Shown: one piece after another, positions 45,629 to 54,059 of the stretch | Numbering within the stretch: position 1 is the stretch's first letter | Layout: every line of letters begins with the position of its first letter | DNA from: Nocardia tenerifensis NBRC 101015 | Lineage (GTDB): Bacteria; Actinomycetota; Actinomycetes; Mycobacteriales; Mycobacteriaceae | DNA: 64,000 nt | Direction of reading: 5' to 3' | NCBI RefSeq assembly: GCF_000308715.1 | Contig: NZ_BAGH01000190.1 | Span: forward strand, 1-64,000 | Notes under the pieces: model-generated | Told to the model about the DNA's origin: nothing | Database searches by the model: none | The model's input: the letters and a program-made list of their open reading frames with translations, nothing else | Program-made: the position numbers and the translations under genes

Positions 45629-45643
45629 CGTACCGGCAGTACG
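45629..45643. promoter_or_regulatory. TetR operator 1
   Basis: CGTACCGGCAGTACG: 7-base arms with one mismatch around a single central base, between the divergent hydrolase and tetR genes. Confidence 0.7.
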
Positions 45644-45649
45644 TTTTCC

Positions 45650-45664
45650 GATACCGACAGTACG
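45650..45664. promoter_or_regulatory. TetR operator 2
   Basis: GATACCGACAGTACG, 21 bases (two helical turns) from operator 1, with the same core TACCG-N-CAGTA. Confidence 0.65.
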
Positions 45665-45760
45665 AAGAAATTCTCGCCTGCGGGAGAGATAGTCGCAGAC
45701 TATGGCGTACCTCACGGTTATTGCCTCGTGCCACTGTGAGGTTCCAGCACGGCGGAAATC

Positions 45761-45775
45761 CGTACCGCCGGTACG
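45761..45775. promoter_or_regulatory. TetR operator 3, at the tetR start
   Basis: CGTACCGCCGGTACG, a perfect 7+1+7 palindrome ending 14 bases before the tetR start; the best-formed copy of the motif. Confidence 0.8.
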
Positions 45776-45789
45776 TGTATGCTGCCGAC

Positions 45790-46467
45790 GTGCCACGCCC
45801 CCGCGTCCGTTCGACGACCTCCCGTGCGGAGATCGTCGACGCCGCGATCCGGGTGATCGACCGCGACGGGCCGCGGCCGAGCATGGACGACATCGCCCGC
45901 GAGGCCGGCATCACCAAGCCCCGCCTCTACCGGCAGTTCGCCGACAAGGCCGATCTCTACACCGAGATCGCCGACCGGATGGCCAAGGCCGCGGCGGCCG
46001 CCACGGGCAACGACCTGACGCTCATGCTGCAACCGCCGCGCACCGCGCTGCGCCGGGTGCTCACCGGATACGCCGACAGTATTGTGCGGCATCCCAACGT
46101 TTTTCGCTTCCTGGGCCAGGCGCAGGTGACCCAGCGCTCCGACGACGCGGTGCTGCAGTTCGATCTCGGCCGCGCGGCCGCGGACCGCTTCGCCGGGCAG
46201 GCGCGCGAGATCGCCGAGTCCATCCCGATCGACACCGCGGGCATCGACTACCTGTCGCGCGCCGTGGTCGGGGTCGTCGTGGCCATCACCGACCTGTGGC
46301 TGGCCGACGCGGCGCTGCCGCACCCGGACCGGACCGCCGAGTTCATCGACCAGGCAACCGAATTCGTCTGGGGCCTGATCGACGGTTTCCTGCGCAGGCA
46401 GGGCATATCGGCCGATCCGGAGACGCCGATCTTCACCTCGCTGGCCGCCGTCAATCAGGCGCGCTAG
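45790..46467 (+). CDS. TetR-family regulator
   Basis: 225 residues from GTG 45790 (another GTG at 45775 lies inside the operator). Helix-turn-helix SMDDIAREAGITKPRLYRQFADKADLY. No ribosome site precedes the start, which fits a leaderless mRNA repressed by the overlapping palindrome at 45761-45775. The same operator core occurs upstream of the BVMO operon (16157), so it may control both. Confidence 0.9.
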   Translation: MPRPRVRSTTSRAEIVDAAIRVIDRDGPRPSMDDIAREAGITKPRLYRQFADKADLYTEIADRMAKAAAAATGNDLTLMLQPPRTALRRVLTGYADSIVRHPNVFRFLGQAQVTQRSDDAVLQFDLGRAAADRFAGQAREIAESIPIDTAGIDYLSRAVVGVVVAITDLWLADAALPHPDRTAEFIDQATEFVWGLIDGFLRRQGISADPETPIFTSLAAVNQAR

Positions 46468-46519
46468 TCCGCTTTTTCAGCATCGCCACGCGGTATCGAC
46501 TCGCCGTGTGCCGATGTTG

Positions 46520-46548
46520 TTGACACGTTGCCAATAGTGCGAGAATCT
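46520..46548 (+). promoter_or_regulatory. Promoter of the acyl-CoA dehydrogenase operon
   Basis: TTGACA at 46520-46525, 17-base spacer, GAATCT at 46543-46548. The -35 is consensus, the -10 weak. It sits 62 bases upstream of the gene start. Confidence 0.45.
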
Positions 46549-46609
46549 GATGCCAGGAACCGGAGGCCCGCATGACCGCCGGTGAGGGCTTCGAGCAAAG
46601 GATCCGACG

Positions 46610-47755
46610 ATGGCACGCCCCGCATGGAGTGACGACGAGGTCGAGGCGGTACGCGACCTGGCGAAGACGTTCTTCGACAAGGAGGTCGTGCCGCACGAGG
46701 AGAAGTTCGTCGCGCAGGGCCACCCCGACCGCGCGCTGTACAACCGGGCGGGCGAGCTCGGCCTGCTGTGCACGGCCATTCCCACCGAATTCGGCGGGGG
46801 CGGCGGGACATTCGCGCACGAGGCGGCGATCATCGAGGAGCAGTCCCGGGCCGGCGACGGTGCGATGGGCATGCCGGTGCACAGCTCCATCATCGCGCCG
46901 TACCTGAAGGAGTTCGGCTCCGCCGAGCTCAAGCAGCGCGTGCTGCCCAGGGCGGCCAGCGGTGAGATGGTGCTCTCGATCGCCATGACCGAGCCGGGCA
47001 CCGGCTCGGATCTGCAGAACATCAAGACCCGCGCGGTCCGCGAGGGCGACGAGTACGTCATCACCGGCTCGAAGATCTTCATCACCAACGGCTGGCTCTG
47101 CGACGGCATCGTCATCGCCGCCAAGACCGACCCGACCAAGGGCGCGGCCGGCGTCTCGCTGATCTTCGCCGAGGTCTCCGACGACACCCCCGGCTTCAAG
47201 CGCGGCCGCATCCTGAACAAGATCGGCGGCAAGGCTCAGGACACCGCCGAGCTGTTCTTCGACGGCCTGCGGGTGCCCGTCGCGAACCTGCTCGGCGAGC
47301 AGGAGGGCCTCGGCTTCTATCAGATGATGCAGATGCTGGCCCAGGAGCGGCTGGTCACCGGCGTCATCGCGGTCGCGATGATGGAACAGGCCGTGCGATT
47401 GACCATCGACTACACCAAGGGCCGCGAGGCCTTCGGCAAGCCGCTGTTCGCGATGCAGAACACGAAGTTCGAGCTCGCCGAGTGCGCGACCATCGCCAAG
47501 GTGAGCCGCACGTTCCTCGACGACTGCATCGTCAAGCACCTGCGCGGCGAGCTCGACATTCCCACCGCGGCCATGTCGAAGTACTGGCTCACCGATCAGC
47601 TGGGTATCGTGGTGGACCGCTGCCTGCAATTGTTCGGCGGCTACGGCTATATGACGGAGTATCCGATTTCGCAGCTCTACACCGGCGCCCGCGTCATGCG
47701 CATCCTCGCGGGCAGCAACGAGGTGATGAAGGATCTCATTGCCCGGTCTCTCTGA
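46610..47755 (+). CDS. Acyl-CoA dehydrogenase
   Basis: 381 residues. Family segments: LSIAMTEPGTGSDLQNIKTRA, ITGSKIFITNG, RLVTGVIAVAMMEQAV, and the C-terminal QLFGGYGYMTEYPISQLYTGARVMRILAGSNEVMKDLIA, where the catalytic base region (Tyr-Thr-Gly) is seen. FAD enzyme that makes a trans-2-enoyl-CoA. AAGGAT precedes ATG 46610. A downstream TetR overlaps its end, so the two are cotranscribed. Confidence 0.95.
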   Translation: MARPAWSDDEVEAVRDLAKTFFDKEVVPHEEKFVAQGHPDRALYNRAGELGLLCTAIPTEFGGGGGTFAHEAAIIEEQSRAGDGAMGMPVHSSIIAPYLKEFGSAELKQRVLPRAASGEMVLSIAMTEPGTGSDLQNIKTRAVREGDEYVITGSKIFITNGWLCDGIVIAAKTDPTKGAAGVSLIFAEVSDDTPGFKRGRILNKIGGKAQDTAELFFDGLRVPVANLLGEQEGLGFYQMMQMLAQERLVTGVIAVAMMEQAVRLTIDYTKGREAFGKPLFAMQNTKFELAECATIAKVSRTFLDDCIVKHLRGELDIPTAAMSKYWLTDQLGIVVDRCLQLFGGYGYMTEYPISQLYTGARVMRILAGSNEVMKDLIARSL

Positions 47756-48392
47756 TACGACGAGTGAGATCGCGGGCGACGCCGCGCAACCGCGCCGTCG
47801 CCGGCTGGAGCCCGACGAACGCCGGGCCCAGATTCTGGCGTGCGCGATCGACATGTTCGGCGAGCGGCCGTACGCGGCCGTCTCGACCGCAGAGCTGGCC
47901 CAGCGCGCCGGCGTGGCCCGCGGTCTGATCAACCACTACTTCGGCAACAAGCGCGACCTGTACCTGGCGGTCGTGCGCCGGATGGTGACGCTGCCCAAGC
48001 TCGACGACATGATCGTGCCCACCGGCACCGAGCGCGAGCGCGTCGACGCGAGTGTGCACTGGCTGCTGGACACGATCGCCGAGCACGGCAGCACCTGGGT
48101 GAAGGTGACCAGTCACGAGGGCGTCGGCGACGACCCCGAGGTGCAGCAGATCCTCGACCAGGCCGACGACGCGGCCGCTGAGCGGCTGCTGCTGATGATC
48201 GGCCTCGCCGATTCGGCACGCAGTGCGGTCTTGCGCGCGATGGTGCGGGCCTACGGCGGATTGGTGAAAGTGGCGGGGCGGGAATGGATCACCCGCGGCA
48301 CGCTCACCCGCCCGCAGGTGCACGAACTGCTCGCCGACATGCTGATGACACTGGTCACCGAGTCGCTGCCGAAGGTGGACCGCCGGCGCTGA
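47739..48392 (+). CDS. TetR-family regulator, probably of the acyl-CoA dehydrogenase operon
   Basis: 217 residues from TTG 47739, which has GAAGGAT upstream and lies 17 bases inside the dehydrogenase gene. Helix-turn-helix STAELAQRAGVARGLINHYFGNKRDLY. The overlap suggests translational coupling and feedback control of fatty-acyl oxidation. Longer or shorter starts are possible, but none has a better ribosome site. Confidence 0.88.
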   Translation: MPGLSDTTSEIAGDAAQPRRRRLEPDERRAQILACAIDMFGERPYAAVSTAELAQRAGVARGLINHYFGNKRDLYLAVVRRMVTLPKLDDMIVPTGTERERVDASVHWLLDTIAEHGSTWVKVTSHEGVGDDPEVQQILDQADDAAAERLLLMIGLADSARSAVLRAMVRAYGGLVKVAGREWITRGTLTRPQVHELLADMLMTLVTESLPKVDRRR

Positions 48393-48412
48393 GCGCGCGG
48401 CGGCCCCGACCC

Positions 48413-48778
48413 TCAGCCGAGCGTCTCCGGTGCGGCGTCACCAGGGGCGACGACGCCGCCCGCGCTGTAACGAACCGGCCGCGGGTTGCCCGGCGCGTGG
48501 CCGGGCCTGCCGTACTTGCGCTCGATCACTTCCTCGCGCCGGTGCTCGACGATCAGCGCGCCGATGCCGAGGATCCACAGCGCGGCCGTCGCGATCGCAC
48601 CGGTCTGCGTCCAGGTGGCGTCGCCGTACGCGGCGGCGGTGAGGGTGCAGGCGAGCGCGGCGACGCCGAGCGCGCACAGCACCAGGCCGGGAACGTTGTA
48701 ATTGTCGCCGAGCAGATCGCCGGCCTGGGCGTGCCACGGGCGATTGTCGTGGTCACCGGGGTTGGTGCTACCGAGCAT
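48413..48778 (-). CDS. Two-span small membrane protein (UsfY-like layout)
   Basis: 121 residues. N-terminal polar segment, two membrane spans (VPGLVLCALGVAALACTLTAAAYG and TGAIATAALWILGIGALIV), then VEHRREEVIERKY and a Gly/Pro tail. The layout recalls mycobacterial UsfY stress proteins. AGGAGG lies just upstream of ATG 48778. Assignment is weak; function unknown. Confidence 0.55.
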   Translation of the reverse strand: MLGSTNPGDHDNRPWHAQAGDLLGDNYNVPGLVLCALGVAALACTLTAAAYGDATWTQTGAIATAALWILGIGALIVEHRREEVIERKYGRPGHAPGNPRPVRYSAGGVVAPGDAAPETLG

Positions 48779-48973
48779 GGATCCTCCTGGGAGTCAGCGC
48801 AAGATCAGTGACACTCTCCGATCAGCATGGACCCGCGACGGGGAAAACAGCTAGTAATTGGACGTTTCAGATGATGGCGCGTCGCCGGAGCCCTATTGTG
48901 GGTCGGGAAATCGGGGCGGGTCCGGGCAGTCCGAGGTTCCTGCACGGTGGTTTGGTGTGGAGAGGGACCTGGC

Positions 48974-49699
48974 ATGGCACGGGCGCAACGCCGTGAGAAT
49001 GAACGTTGGCCTTCGGCGCAGCCGGACGATCGATGGCCGGCGGCGGGTGACGAGGAACAGTGGATCGAGCCGGAGCCCGAGGAACGGTGGCAGGAGCCCG
49101 CGCCGAGCAGGCGCCGGACGGGCCGGCTGCGGGTGGAGATTCCGCCCATCGTGAATCCGTACGCGATCGTCGCGCTGGTGGCGGCGCTGATCGGATTGTT
49201 CCCGGTGGCCATCGTTTTCGGCTTCATCGCGTTCTCGCATCCGCGCGGGCGGGTGATGGCGATGTTCGCGCTGCTGATCGGGGTCGCGGAGGTGACGGCG
49301 GTCGCGGGCTTGGTGCTGCTGTCGGGCGACATGCTGCCAGACTCGTGGACTCGGGTGGGTAAGACCGCGGCGACGACGAGCGTCGCGCCGCCGCCGGTCG
49401 TGCCCACGACGGCGAGCCCGTCCACGACGAACCAGAGCAATCTGAAGAAGGGTGCGTCATGTACCGACGGGCAGGTGGGGCAGATCGGCAGCGCCACCGA
49501 CGGCGGAACGCTCATCTGCCTGCTCAGCTCGAGCGGCAACTATCAGTGGGCGGGGCCGTACACGGTGTCCACGACGGTTCAGCAGCCCGGCGCGAAATGC
49601 GATAGCACCACGGCGAAGACGGGCCGCACCGCGGACGGCCGCGCGCTGGTGTGCGAGAGCGCGGGCCGCAGCGGCACGTGGGTGCTGTGGACCGAGTAG
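48974..49699 (+). CDS. DUF4190-like two-span membrane protein with exported C-terminal domain
   Basis: 241 residues from ATG 48974 (GGAGAGGGA upstream). Charged N-terminus rich in Glu, Arg, Trp and Pro, then two membrane spans (NPYAIVALVAALIGLFPVAIVFGFIAF and GRVMAMFALLIGVAEVTAVAGLVLLSG), a Thr/Pro linker and a C-terminal exported part with paired cysteines (ASCTDG, LICLL, AKCDS, LVCES) in two similar repeats. Function unknown. Confidence 0.7.
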   Translation: MARAQRRENERWPSAQPDDRWPAAGDEEQWIEPEPEERWQEPAPSRRRTGRLRVEIPPIVNPYAIVALVAALIGLFPVAIVFGFIAFSHPRGRVMAMFALLIGVAEVTAVAGLVLLSGDMLPDSWTRVGKTAATTSVAPPPVVPTTASPSTTNQSNLKKGASCTDGQVGQIGSATDGGTLICLLSSSGNYQWAGPYTVSTTVQQPGAKCDSTTAKTGRTADGRALVCESAGRSGTWVLWTE

Positions 49700-49720
49700 C
49701 CGGTGCTGTGGACCGAGTAG
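49681..49720 (+). repeat. 19-bp tandem direct repeat spanning a stop codon
   Basis: GGTGCTGTGGACCGAGTAG occurs at 49681-49699 and again at 49702-49720, period 21 bases. The first copy encodes the last residues and stop of the gene at 48974; the second repeats both in the same frame. Confidence 0.9.
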
Positions 49721-49726
49721 CGGTCG

Positions 49727-50728
49727 CTACTCCTCTTTCTTTGCCCGGCTCGGCTGCACGCGCGGCGGTTCGTTCGGCATCTTCGGATACTGCGGCGGCC
49801 ACGGCGCGTCCATGAGTCCCGACGCCAGGTCGCGCTCCGACATCTCCAGCAGCGGGGCGATCGACTGCGGCGCGCGGTCGGCCCACGGGTCACCCAGCTC
49901 GGCCAGCCGGTCGGGCACGGTGGCGATGGTCAGCTCGTCGGGTACCACCGAGTCCAGTTCGGACCAGGCGATCGGGGTCGACACCTGCGCGCCGACCTTC
50001 GGGCGCACGCACCACGCCCCGAAAACCGTTTTGTGCGGGGCATTCTGGTTGAAGTCGACGAACACGCGGTTGCCGCGCTCCTCCTTCCACCAGTGCGCGG
50101 TGATCTGGTCGGGGTGGCGGCGCTCCAGCTCCCGCGCCAGCGCGACCGACGCCGCGCGCACCTGGTAACCATCCCAATTCGGTTGCAGCGCAACGTAGAT
50201 GTGCAACCCGCGAGACCCCGAGGTCTTGATCCGCGACTCGATGCCCAACTCCTCGAACAACTCTCGCGTGAGCACGGCCGCGTGCTTCAGGTCGTCGAAG
50301 GAGATGCCGGGGGAGGGATCGAGGTCGATGCGCAACTCGTCGGCGATCTTCAGGTTGTCCGCGCGGTTGGGCCACACGTGAAAACCCAAGCAGCCCTGGT
50401 TGACTGCCCACAGGATGTGCGCGAGATCGTGCGCGACGAGCGCGTCGGCGGTGGTGCCGTTGGGCGTGGACACCTCGACGGTGTGCAGCCAGTCCGGCGC
50501 GGATTTCGGCACCCGCTTCTGAAACCACGACTTTCCCGACGCGCCGTCGGGATAACGCTCCAGCAGCAGCGGGCGACCGCCCACCACATTCAGGAACGGT
50601 TCGGCGACCGCCTGGTAGTAATGCACGAGATCGAGTTTCGTCTCGCCGCGCTTGGTGAAATACACCTTGTCGGGATTGCTGATGGTGACGGTGCGGCCCG
50701 CCGCCTCGATATCGACCGATGAGCTCAC
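49727..50728 (-). CDS. LigD-type polymerase domain protein (Prim-PolC)
   Basis: 333 residues. Single polymerase domain: SNPDKVYFTKRGETKLDLVHYY, LRIDLDPSPGISFDD (catalytic Asp pair), SGSRGLHIYVAL, and FVDFNQNAPHKTVFGAW (third Asp). It adds nucleotides at gaps and ends. GTG 50728 overlaps the ligase stop (GTGA). The pair LigC plus stand-alone polymerase matches mycobacterial Rv3731-Rv3730c and acts in short-gap excision repair or backup end joining. No ku gene is in the window. Confidence 0.9.
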   Translation of the reverse strand: MSSSVDIEAAGRTVTISNPDKVYFTKRGETKLDLVHYYQAVAEPFLNVVGGRPLLLERYPDGASGKSWFQKRVPKSAPDWLHTVEVSTPNGTTADALVAHDLAHILWAVNQGCLGFHVWPNRADNLKIADELRIDLDPSPGISFDDLKHAAVLTRELFEELGIESRIKTSGSRGLHIYVALQPNWDGYQVRAASVALARELERRHPDQITAHWWKEERGNRVFVDFNQNAPHKTVFGAWCVRPKVGAQVSTPIAWSELDSVVPDELTIATVPDRLAELGDPWADRAPQSIAPLLEMSERDLASGLMDAPWPPQYPKMPNEPPRVQPSRAKKEE

Positions 50729-51804
50729 TTCGCCTCGCTGAAGATCGCGCTCAATTCCGCGGGCGGCGCCTCGTCGAGTTGAGCGTAGGTACACGATTCC
50801 GGCGTGCGGTCGGGGCGGAAGCGGACCAGCCGGCCGCCGTGCCGCAGCCGCCCGGACTGCACGTGCTCGTAGCGGACCTCCGCGACCAGCTCGGTGCGCA
50901 ACGCCTCCCACGAGAGGTCTTTGCCGCCGGTCCAGCGGCTCACCCCGCCTGGCATCTTGCCGTCGGCCCTGGCCTGCGCGGCGGCGTCGGCCCATTCGCG
51001 CCACGGATGGTTCTCCAGCGCGTTCTCGCGCAGCGGCGCGAGTTCGTCGACCAGTTCCCTGCGCCGGGCGGCGGTGAAGCTGCTCGCGACGCCGACGTGA
51101 TGCAGGCTGCCCTCGTCGTCGAAGAGCCCGAGCAGCAGCGAGCCGATGCCCGCGCCGTCCTTGTGCCAGCGGAACCCGGCGACCACGCAGTCGGCGGTGC
51201 GTTCGTGCTTGACCTTGAGCATCACCCGCTTGTCCTGGAGATACGGCAGGTCGTCGGCCTTGACCATGACGCCGTCGAAGCCGGCGCCCTCGAACCGGGT
51301 GAACCAGTCCTCGGCGACCTCCGGGTCCTGGGTGATCGGGGTGAGGTGGACCCGCGCGAGCTCGGTGTCCAGGATGGTCTCGAGCAGCCGCCTGCGCTCG
51401 GCGAACGGTTCCTCGGTGAGGTCCTTGTCGTCCAGGGCGAGCAGGTCGAAGGCGACGAAGCTGGCCGGCGTCTCGACCGCCAGCTTGTTGACCCGCGAGG
51501 CGGCCGGGTGCAGGCGGTTCTGCAGCGTGTCGAAGTCGAGGCCGGCCTCGGTGACCACCACGATCTCGCCGTCGACCACGCACCGCTGCGGCAGCGCCTG
51601 CTTCAGCAACTCCGCGACCTCGGGGAAGTACCTGGTCAACGGGCGGTCGTTGCGGGAGCCGAGCTCGACCTCGTCGCCGTCGCGGAACACGATGCAGCGG
51701 AACCCGTCCCACTTCGGCTCGTAGCTGAGCCCGCCCTCGTGCGGCACCTTGGGCGCGGTCTTGGCCAGCATCGGTTTCACAGGCGGCATCACCGGTAGGT
51801 CCAA
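50725..51804 (-). CDS. ligC: ATP-dependent DNA ligase LigC
   Basis: 359 residues. Motif I EPKWDGFRC (nucleophile K31), DGEIVV, FVAFDLLAL, VMVKADDLPYL and WRPRP-like end RFRPDRTPESCTY. Length and single adenylyltransferase-OB layout match LigC. Start is TTG 51804, supported by AGGAGG 6 bases upstream. First gene of the two-gene operon with the polymerase. Confidence 0.92.
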   Translation of the reverse strand: MDLPVMPPVKPMLAKTAPKVPHEGGLSYEPKWDGFRCIVFRDGDEVELGSRNDRPLTRYFPEVAELLKQALPQRCVVDGEIVVVTEAGLDFDTLQNRLHPAASRVNKLAVETPASFVAFDLLALDDKDLTEEPFAERRRLLETILDTELARVHLTPITQDPEVAEDWFTRFEGAGFDGVMVKADDLPYLQDKRVMLKVKHERTADCVVAGFRWHKDGAGIGSLLLGLFDDEGSLHHVGVASSFTAARRRELVDELAPLRENALENHPWREWADAAAQARADGKMPGGVSRWTGGKDLSWEALRTELVAEVRYEHVQSGRLRHGGRLVRFRPDRTPESCTYAQLDEAPPAELSAIFSEAK

Positions 51805-52106
51805 AGCGATCCTCCTCGGATTAGGTTCTCACCTGTACCGACGGCATGACCACAGCAAACTCATCGGTACTCGCCGATGATCGTATGCGCCGCGTCCGAC
51901 ACTCTGGCGAAGGCCGGCAGCCGCAGCGACGTGTCCCCCCTGGCCGGACCGTGCTCCCGCCTGGACCGGTGCGCTCCACGCCACTGATTTCGGGTGCACA
52001 TGGGTAACTCGCCGGGGACGGGCTAACTGGACGAGCAATCACACCGCCGGTCGCCGACGCGGTTCTCGCGGTACCTGAGTCTGGCTTGAAGTCCCGGAGA
52101 GGCGGA
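51805..52106. other. Intergenic region without recognisable gene
   Basis: 302 bases between the ligC start and the end of the cold-shock gene. Apart from the ligC ribosome site no hairpin, operator or credible coding frame stands out. Confidence 0.4.
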
Positions 52107-52508
52107 TCAAGCGTCTAACCAGCCGTGTTGTTCGGCGAAGACCGTGAGGCGGTCGCGGATGGTGAGGATCTCGCCCGCGGTGAGCGCGGGGCTCGCGTCG
52201 AGCAACAGCTCGGTGATCAGGCGTTTGTGTTCGGCGGCGTTGAGCTGTCCCGAGCCGGACCGGTGTTTGGTCTTGTGCGGCGGGGGCGGGCTCGGCTGGC
52301 CACCGGCCACGCTGAGATTGACCGCCTTGGGGCCGCGGTCGCCTTCCGTCATGTCGAATTCGAACACCCGGCCCTGCCGCAACTCGTCTTCATCCAGACC
52401 GATGTCGTTGACGTGCACGAATACGTCCGGCCCGCCGTCTTCCGGTCGAATGAAACCGAATCCCCGAGAGCTGTCGAACGACACCAATTTCCCGATGGAC
52501 ACCAACAC
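52107..52508 (-). CDS. Cold-shock domain protein with C-terminal extension (CspB-like)
   Basis: 133 residues. The cold-shock domain (1-67) has RNP1 GFGFIRP and RNP2 VFVHV; a proline linker and a helical C-terminal segment of about 50 residues follow, as in the longer mycobacterial CspB type. Binds single-stranded RNA/DNA. GTG 52508 or GTG 52502 are possible starts, both served by GAGGAG. Confidence 0.92.
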   Translation of the reverse strand: MLVSIGKLVSFDSSRGFGFIRPEDGGPDVFVHVNDIGLDEDELRQGRVFEFDMTEGDRGPKAVNLSVAGGQPSPPPPHKTKHRSGSGQLNAAEHKRLITELLLDASPALTAGEILTIRDRLTVFAEQHGWLDA

Positions 52509-52537
52509 CCGCTCCTCGCCGTCGCTACCCGGCCACC

Positions 52538-53638
52538 TTAGCCCGCGTTATCGCTGTCGTTGGACGAAAGCGCCTTTTGCAGTGAATTGAAAACCGTGAG
52601 TCCCTGACCGACCATTCCGTTCACCAGTTCGCTCACGCCGTCGGGCCCGTTGAGCACGGTCAGATTGGCGTTCGCCAGTCCGTTCGAGGCCTGCTTGACG
52701 ATTTCCGGAAGTTGTTCGATCAACAACTGGTCCAACGCGATCCGATTGTTGGACGCGGCCGCGGCGGCCTGGATCCTGGTGCGGTCGGCCTCCGCCTCGG
52801 CCAGGATGCGCACCCGATCCGCTTCGGCCTGAGCGGGTTTCACCACCTCGGTCTGCAACTGCTGCTCGCGCAGCTCGGCCTCTTTGCGGGCCTGAATGGC
52901 CTTCGCCTCCAGCACTTCCTGCATCGCCATCGCCTCGGCGAGCGGACCCGCCTGTGCCGCTTCGGCATTCGCCTTGTCGATGTCGCGCTGGTACTGCGCG
53001 CGCAGGATCGCGGTCTCGCGCTGATACTCCGCCTGCCTGCGCAGCGACTCCTGCTCGGCCTGGGCGGCCAGCTGTGCGGCCTGCGACTGCGCGATCTGCG
53101 CGTCGCGCTGGACGGAGGCGTTGTGCGGCGCGGCGAGCGCCTGGATGTAGCCGAGGTTGCCGTCGTCGATGGACTGGATCTGGAAGGAATCCACCCAGAG
53201 CCCGATATTGCCCATCTCGACCTTCGAGGCGACGAGCACCTCGTCGGCCAGCTTCTGGCGCTCCCGGATGATCTCCTCGACCGTCATCGAGCCGACGATC
53301 GAGCGCAGGTGACCGGAGAAGATGCGGCCGGTGAGCACCGACATCTCCCGCTCCTGCTCGGACAGGAAGCGTTGCGCCGCATTGACGATCGAGGTGGTGT
53401 CGTTGGCGACCTTGAACGCGATCACCGCGCGGACCTCGAGCTGGATCGCCTGCTTGGTGACGCAGCGCTCCTTGATCTCGGCCTCGAACATGGCCAGCGA
53501 GAGGTAGCGGACCTTGCGGAACAGCGGAACCACCCAGCTGCCGCGGCCGATCACCACCTTGAACGGCGCGTTGTCCTTGCTCTTGGCGCCGCTGATCAGC
53601 ATCGCCTCGTCCGGGTCGGGTACGTGGTAGCCCAGCAC
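52538..53638 (-). CDS. SPFH-domain flotillin-like protein
   Basis: 366 residues. An SPFH/band-7 domain (about 10-180, GRGSWVVPLFRKVRYLSL, FLSEQEREMSVLTGRIFSGHLRSIVGSMTVEEII) is followed by a long Ala/Gln/Glu coiled coil with EAEADR repeats and a helical tail. No clear N-terminal membrane span, so membrane binding would be peripheral. GTG 53638 has AAGGGAG upstream. Encoded 19 bases after a small NfeD-like protein, the common flotillin-NfeD pairing for membrane domains and stress. Confidence 0.9.
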   Translation of the reverse strand: MLGYHVPDPDEAMLISGAKSKDNAPFKVVIGRGSWVVPLFRKVRYLSLAMFEAEIKERCVTKQAIQLEVRAVIAFKVANDTTSIVNAAQRFLSEQEREMSVLTGRIFSGHLRSIVGSMTVEEIIRERQKLADEVLVASKVEMGNIGLWVDSFQIQSIDDGNLGYIQALAAPHNASVQRDAQIAQSQAAQLAAQAEQESLRRQAEYQRETAILRAQYQRDIDKANAEAAQAGPLAEAMAMQEVLEAKAIQARKEAELREQQLQTEVVKPAQAEADRVRILAEAEADRTRIQAAAAASNNRIALDQLLIEQLPEIVKQASNGLANANLTVLNGPDGVSELVNGMVGQGLTVFNSLQKALSSNDSDNAG

Positions 53639-53657
53639 GGTTGTCTCCCTTACTCTT

Positions 53658-53891
53658 TCAGATGATGTCGGCCGGATCCGGCGTCAGCGGTATCCAGGGC
53701 ACCACATCGACGATGCGCCCCGGGGCGACGTCGATGACCAAGACGGTCGCTCCTGCGGGAATCGCCTCGGCGGCGCGCGCGATGTACAGCTCCGTCCCCC
53801 CTCGAATCGCCACCCGGACCTCCCCGAGCAGCCCCGCGCCTCGGATAGGCGAGGTGAGCGTACCCGTCAAACCGACCACGGGGTCGCTCAT
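53658..53891 (-). CDS. Small NfeD-like OB-fold protein
   Basis: 77 residues from ATG 53891 (GGGAGGATC upstream). VVGLTGTLTSPIRGAGLLGEVRVAIRGGTELYIARAAEAIPAGATVLVIDVAPGRIVDVVPW fits the soluble OB domain of NfeD (G-x-G...V.V...G.V.V.P). The membrane spans of full NfeD are absent. Partner of the flotillin encoded next. Confidence 0.78.
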   Translation of the reverse strand: MSDPVVGLTGTLTSPIRGAGLLGEVRVAIRGGTELYIARAAEAIPAGATVLVIDVAPGRIVDVVPWIPLTPDPADII

Positions 53892-54044
53892 CGCACCGAT
53901 CCTCCCACTCCACACCCGGACCCGCCACACTACGTCTCGGGCAGCACCTTTCGGGTATCGAAACGGTGTCGGCGCGGGTCGGACGATCCCCGATACCGCG
54001 CCGGCGACTAGGTCGCGGGTGTGTGAACTGCTCGAATAGCACGC

Positions 54045-54059
54045 GGGTATGTTGCTTGC
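54045..54059 (+). promoter_or_regulatory. Probable leaderless promoter of caspase-STAND gene 1
   Basis: GGGTATGTTGCTTGC directly precedes ATG 54060; TATGTT (54048-54053) sits 12 bases from the A of ATG, the spacing for transcription starting at the ATG. No ribosome site precedes the start. The same module precedes gene 2 at 57099-57113. Confidence 0.5.

Noticed and set aside
43702-45789. Long plus-strand extension upstream of the TetR gene at 45790
   Set aside because: It is antisense to two clear genes (43741-44532 and 44608-45537) and crosses the operator region; low-complexity Arg/His/Pro composition.
46572-46907. 111-codon frame with a good ribosome site overlapping the acyl-CoA dehydrogenase start
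   Set aside because: The product has no domain-like character and lies out of frame over a clear dehydrogenase; the GGAGG may be incidental or give a short upstream frame, which cannot be decided here.
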